The translations under genes were made by a program, and so were the position numbers. From positions 61,294,966-61,358,965 of the forward strand of contig OX393576.1 in NCBI GenBank assembly GCA_947652605.1: a stretch of DNA of 64,000 nucleotides. Reading direction: 5' to 3'. How positions within the stretch are numbered: the first letter of the stretch is position 1; each line of letters begins with the position of its first letter. Shown here in pieces: positions 59,570 through 64,000 of this stretch. Below the pieces are notes generated by a model that worked only from the letters and a program-made list of their open reading frames with translations, did no database searches and was not told the DNA's origin. This DNA comes from Elmis aenea. Lineage: Eukaryota > Arthropoda > Insecta > Coleoptera > Elmidae.

Positions 59570-60818
59570 CAGCGGTTCCCAAACTTATTCTGTCAACGAA
59601 CCCTTACACGATTTTTCAAAAATTGTGCAACCCTAACCACATCTATATTTTAATAGGATTTTAAATAAAACAAAAATTGTTTTATTTATAGATACGTATA
59701 TTTTGTGGCTATCGTTTTATTGATGCATAATTAATCTAGCAAATCAAATATGAACAGAAAACAAATATTAATGAACATAAAAACGAACGAAGTTTAAGAT
59801 TGTAAATATGTAACCAACACACGCGTTCGTTCTTAACGAACAAAATCTAACGAAATACAAAATTCTGGTATGGCTTATATTTATTTTATTTATTCCCGCG
59901 GAGGGGTACCCTTTAGGGTTCCTGTACAGCGACCTATTGGTCTACTGTACCCTCTGGTGATAGCCCCTTAAAGAAGTCCTGTGTTTCTAAAAAAAACTCC
60001 AGGATTTTCTTTGAGGGTGTTTTTCTTAACTCTTCTTGGTTGGCTTTTTCCATCCCTAGAAGTCTACGCCGAGAGGGTGTGAATCCTTCACACTGGCATA
60101 TTACGTGGAGTTCCTTCTTCTTCACCACATCCTCTGCATATATCGGTCTCTGAGAGCCCTAGTATGTAGAAGTGTTTGTTTAGCCCACAGTGTCCTGTGG
60201 CTGCTCTGATGTCTACTCTGCTCATCCTGAGCATTTTTTCTGTCTTTTCTTTGGACCATTGACAGGATATCCTTAGAATGGGCTTGTCCTGCAACTTTTT
60301 TTCCAATGAGCATTATGCCCTTGTATTAATATGTCATTAAGACACCGCTTGCCTGTTCCATAGGATGTACCAACTGCGGGTTCTGATCCGAAGAAAGGTG
60401 TCTCGCTGCTAATTTTGGCTAGGCGATCTGCCTTCTCGTTCCATGGTATATTAGTGTGCTCTGGGCACCATACCAGTTTAATATTACTTAAGTCAGTTAC
60501 ATTTAACTAATTTGTCATTAATGTTTTTAAAAAACGATATAGTTCTGTGATAACATTATGACTATATTATTAATAAATTCTGTAATTAAGTAATTAATTA
60601 ATTTGATAGCATTACTTAGTATTTAATATAAGGAGGCTAAGTGCTTGATCCGCCACTAAGCTGCAGATATGATTTCTAATACCATTGCAGTTTTTGATCA
60701 CCAAATCTAGTTCTAATTCTTGAAGAAAGTAACCAAGAATCGAAAAATAAGCACAGCGATGCCAAAAAACACGCGGAACCCCTGAATTTGTCCGCAAAAC
60801 CCGTTTTGGGAAACGCTG
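59570..60818. mobile_element. hAT-like element interrupted by a LINE
   Basis: The ends CAGCGGTTCCCAAAC and the complement of CAGCGTTTCCCAAAA face each other across 1,249 bases, with further similarity inside the ends (GAACCC / GGAACCCC). The flanking 8 bases do not match well, so the duplication has decayed or the boundary is off. The middle is occupied by the LINE fragment at 59885-60505. Confidence 0.62.
59885..60505 (-). pseudogene. 3' end of an RNase H-bearing LINE, nested in the hAT element
   Basis: On the minus strand from 60505: TDLSNIKLVWCPEHTNIPWN and EKADRLAK, the C-terminal RNase H motif (W-x-P-x-H-x-x-I-x-x-N-E-x-A-D). Then follow CLNDILIQGHNAHWKK, ATGHCGLNKHFYILGLSETD, CRGCGEEE and FTPSRRRLLGMEKA, ending EGTVDQ at about 59936. 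The 3' end is AAATAAAATAAATA-like (complement near 59878-59893). A domain of this kind plus the CxxC tail indicates an R1/I-type LINE rather than the RTE-like family. It is 5'-truncated with two frameshifts. Confidence 0.8.
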
Positions 60819-60903
60819 AGCGCTAAACTAGAGAGTATGGGGCCATCAAACAATTTTAAGACCATAATTTTTGCCCTCTTTCAATATCAATATCAATAAG
60901 CAT

Positions 60904-60994
60904 ATCGTCACCCTATAGCTGTTTTGTTCCATATATGTACCTACATACAATTTACATATGATATGGAACGAAACAACAACTCTAGGGCGACGAT
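60904..60994. repeat. 91-bp imperfect hairpin
   Basis: ATCGTCACCCTATAGCTGTT and TTGTTCCATAT (60904-60934) pair with ATATGGAACGAAACAACAAC and TCTAGGGCGACGAT (60961-60994) with a few mismatches around a 26-base loop. It is probably a tiny MITE. Confidence 0.6.
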
Positions 60995-61518
60995 TATGTT
61001 AAGGGTACATTATTAATTTAATCTATAACGTTATGTTACATAATTTTTAAAAAAATAATCATAAGAAATTCAATAATAGTTTAATTAATTATTAATCGAT
61101 CAATAAGCTACGGCCGATTAATCGTAAGATAAACTAAGGCCGATTAATCATCCTGTGCTTTGGTTAAGTAACATCCTTAATTAAAAAGGCATCACGGAAT
61201 AAACTGCAGGATTGCTTATTCTGTTTTATTTTCAAATATCTTGTTAAGCGGGAAGCTTCTAAACGATTCTGCAGTTGAATTCAAATATCGAAGGGTTTAA
61301 AAAACTCCATTAAAAATATGTCGTTAGGAACACTTTGGCTTTGAACCGGTAAGCGCTAACCCAATTCGTCATGTCATGTGGTAAAATTGAATTTTCTACA
61401 TAAGCACTTACACACATATTCAAAACTTGGTTTTATAAAATGTGCATAAAAAATAAAATGAATCAGTTTGCAATTTCGATTAAAACAAAATTTTAAAGCA
61501 AAAAATATAGGTACCTAG
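60995..61518. other. A+T-rich sequence before the pogo element
   Basis: A short direct repeat, GGCCGATTAATC, at 61112 and 61139 is the only structure noted. Confidence 0.45.
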
Positions 61519-64000
61519 TAGGGGAGACCGGTATCAATTGTAACAAAAATATAATTTTAATCGATTTTATTTTTTTTTCGTTTATTGGAACCACACAAGT
61601 CCTCTGAAAAAAATACTGTGGCATTGTCTTATGTTTAGGGCTTATGCTGACATCTTTATATTTTGCAAAAAAAATTAACCTTTTATATAAAAAAAATATT
61701 TTTATACGTACCTCAAATTGTTACTAATGACACCGTACTGGTGTCAAATGTAACATTTGTAGTGTCAATTGTAACATCAATTTCAACAGTTGTAACGTAA
61801 ATTTAGTAAAATATTTAGACGCTAAAGAAAGAAATTTATTAATATAAATTGTTGAGAACAATAAAACAATGTCATTTATACAAACAATGTAAATAATAAA
61901 CAAAAACGTATTAGTTTTAATTCGAATTATGGATAAGAATAAAAAACAAATAAAATTAAGAAAACAAACATAACTTCTAATAAATTAGCCAAAATATTCT
62001 GAGGCCAAATTGTTGATAACAAATAACAAATTAAATAAAGACCACGAAAAATACTTGTAAACAGAAATTAGTCGGAATATTCTGAGTCACAATTCTTGCA
62101 AACAAATAAAACATTATTGTTTGCCCATCCCTTGCATTGCCTACACTGAAGCCAGTCTTCCTTACTTTGGCTGTAGCACCACAGCAAACCAGACATATAG
62201 TATCTTCTTTCTCTTCAGAAGAAGATTCTTTTCTCGCCTTCTTTAAACTTGTTTTGGTTTTCTTCTTAATCAAAACCTGTTTTTTTGCAGATGCCGCTTT
62301 TATTTTGTTGTACCGCAGCTCTATAATAGTTTTTTCGGGTGTATCTGTAAGCACAGCTGTTTTTCCTTTAACCCTCCCTTATGTTTTCGGTTTCGTAAAA
62401 TCCGCCTTAAGAAAAGGACGAATCTGCTCAGGTGTGCGTTTTAAAGGAGCTGTAGGCGACGTTAAAATGTCGGGAACTAACGGAGGCGATGGTGTAGATA
62501 AAGCTCTCAATGTGCTTGGTAAAGGTTCAGCAACATGAGTTTCCACTGAGATGCTAGGTGAAGGTTCATCCATTTGAACTTCCAGTGGTCTATCAGTAAC
62601 ACTGCAAGGAGCGAATTCATCCGGAGTGAAAACATTGCGATTGAAAGGCCATATTCCGGAACATCTGAATCCTGAACTTATATTTTTTGGAGTAACTGCG
62701 AGGGGCAAAGCTTCTCGTACTAATCCTGGTATATCGTACACTGTCATTCGTTTTCCTGGATGCATTTTCATCCACTGGTCACATTCAGTATTAAAAATTT
62801 TTTTGAATTGCCCGAAAACACCCCGATCCAGTGGCTGTAACTTGTGTGACGTATGTGGCGGAAATGATAGCAATGTTATATAATTGGACCTGCAGAACTC
62901 TATCACGGGTATAAACAGATGAGAGCTGTGATTGTCTAGTATAAGTAGAACTCTGTTTTCTGCACTTGGTATAGCGTACTTTGCAAAATGTTTCACAAAA
63001 ATCAAGAAATCTTCTTCCTGCATCCAACTACTTTTGTTTCCGGTTCCAATACATTGTTGTGGACCGTCTCTTACAAAATGTTTATGGTACCGTTTCAAAG
63101 GGAACACAAACATAGGAGGTATGGTATTTCCAAGTGCATTCACTGCCAAACATATTGTTACCAAAGTTCCCCGCTCCTGAGAAGTTATTGCTCCAACCTG
63201 TTTGATCCCCTTTTTAGCAATAACTTTGTTAGGTTTTTGAACAGTTGACCAGCCGGTTTCATCCACATTGTAGATGTTATTAGGTTGAAACTCAAATCTT
63301 TCCAATACATTTGCTAGATTGTCAAAAAATTTATTGACATTCTCCTCATTAAAATTCATTGCCCGGCCAAGACTAGTTGATTCAGGAGTCCGTGTTGATA
63401 ATTTGGGGTTTCGTTTGAGAAATGCTGTCAACCAGTCTGTACTCGCTGTTTCGGCGGTGTCCCATGTTCCAGGGTAATTACAGTGATTCTGTTTTGCAAA
63501 CTGGTAGGCTAATGTTCGCAGATTTTTAGGTGAAAGTCCATAATAGAGTTTAGCAGAGCTCTCGTAGTAATCACATAGTTCTTTTTCTTGTTGTTTTGTA
63601 AATACTCTATTATGAGAATTGTATTTCATTTTTGGGACCATATTATTTCTTAAAGTTTTAACAAAACGTTGCAGAGTTACATGGCACATCCCATATTCTC
63701 GTGCTGTTTCTCTTATTGTGGCATTTTCATTTATTATTTTATCTGCAGCCTCATGGAATAAGGCCTGAGGAATCTCCCCTCGGTGTGTTTTTCTATGGCG
63801 AGGTTTCACCATTTTGCTACATAGCTGCAAAGACATAAGGGCGTTACAGACACATTTATCTCGTAAATGTTGAAGCCAGGTGTCAAATGTAACATGTTAC
63901 AATTGACACCTTGAAAATTGTTACAATCGCCACCAAGTGCTTGTTCTTTATTGTTTATTAACTGTAACCGTCTAAATATCAAAATAACTACAAACAAATT
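61519..64000 (-). mobile_element. Pogo/Tigger-type transposon, right end outside the window
   Basis: The left terminus after TA (61517-61518) reads GTAGGGGAGACCGGTATCAA then TTGTAACA. Variants of TGTCAATTGTAACA recur beside it (61533-61546, 61742-61755, 61764-61776) and at the other side of the transposase (63881-63894, and in reverse at 63895-63908 and 63919-63932). The transposase lies on the minus strand between them. The second terminus must lie beyond 64000. Confidence 0.82.
62068..63812 (-). pseudogene. Pogo/Tigger-type DDE transposase, nearly complete, with one stop and one frameshift
   Basis: The probable start is MVKPRHRK at 63812, since the upstream in-frame codons do not look like family sequence. 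Counting from the ATG at 63836: psq-type HTH about 20-60 (TIRETAREYGMCHVTLQRFV), CENP-B-type HTH about 75-150, DDE_1 core about 185-380 with NVDETG (D192), LLILDNHSSH (D301) and HKLQPLDRGVFGQFK (D337). All three catalytic Asp are present. A TAA at 62381-62379 ends the 485-codon frame, but the next codons in the same frame continue the family sequence (VLTDTPEKT, a Lys-rich region, CLVCC). A frameshift near 62160 then separates this from a Cys-rich tail in another frame (WLQCRQCKGWA, FVCKNC) ending at 62068. Such PHD-like tails are known in this arthropod group. Fixed by these two lesions it is probably inactive, unless the truncated protein works. Confidence 0.9.

Noticed and set aside
62137..63248. 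+ strand ORFs opposite the pogo transposase
   Set aside because: They are antisense shadows of a protein with clear catalytic motifs.

Overview
This is an A+T-rich animal nuclear window, almost certainly from an insect (possibly a beetle, but nothing here fixes the order). The evidence is spliced coding exons with GT/AG introns, one intron of about 33 kb, decayed LINE, mariner, pogo, hAT and Helitron copies, and TTAGG-like repeat DNA of the insect type. It contains no operons, CRISPR arrays, rRNA genes or convincing tRNA genes.

The only host gene I can support runs on the + strand from an exon at 15799-16000 to a stop at 52354-52356. It has four joined exons (15799-16000, 49043-49379, 50460-51125, 51817-52356) whose splice phases agree. 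They encode 581 residues of a membrane-anchored extracellular protein: two PAN/Apple modules, a zona pellucida (ZP) domain, a polybasic cleavage-type site, one transmembrane helix and a 46-residue cytoplasmic tail. This order matches insect apical-matrix/cuticle ZP proteins of the neo/nyo/mey/tyn kind. The first coding exon, with the signal peptide, was not found and probably lies upstream of the window. The 3' UTR extends to about 53.3 kb, where two AATAAA signals lie.

Region by region: 1-15.8 kb is upstream intron or flank and holds a hAT-like element (607-1948) with a second TA-flanked element nested in it, a degraded LINE (3570-4340, minus), a long-TIR MITE (4905-5548), a LINE (6881-8510, plus) with a second 3' copy at 13.2-13.5 kb, and a GTTCGCGAAC-rich MITE (14542-14960). 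The 33-kb intron (16.0-49.0 kb) holds a hAT MITE with a perfect 8-bp duplication (17121-17361), several LINE relics on both strands, a roughly 200-bp near-perfect palindrome at one LINE 3' end (26856-27059), an internally deleted mariner with TIRs (28929-29778), a tRNA-derived SINE candidate, a fold-back element (38368-39224), a second hAT MITE with 8-bp duplications (39297-39527), a mariner-like relic near 44.5 kb, and a 170-bp tandem array (47.44-48.01 kb). The next intron carries a 259-bp Helitron that starts at position +5 of the splice donor. Downstream of the gene are a GGAGC-rich MITE, a LINE nested in a hAT-like element (59570-60818), and a nearly complete but broken pogo/Tigger-type transposase (62068-63812, minus) whose element runs past the right edge.

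Apart from the PAN-ZP gene, essentially every recognisable coding signal is transposon-derived. The best second looks are the Helitron at the splice donor, the pogo element with its subterminal repeats and zinc-finger tail, the fold-back and palindromic elements, and the 170-bp satellite-like array.
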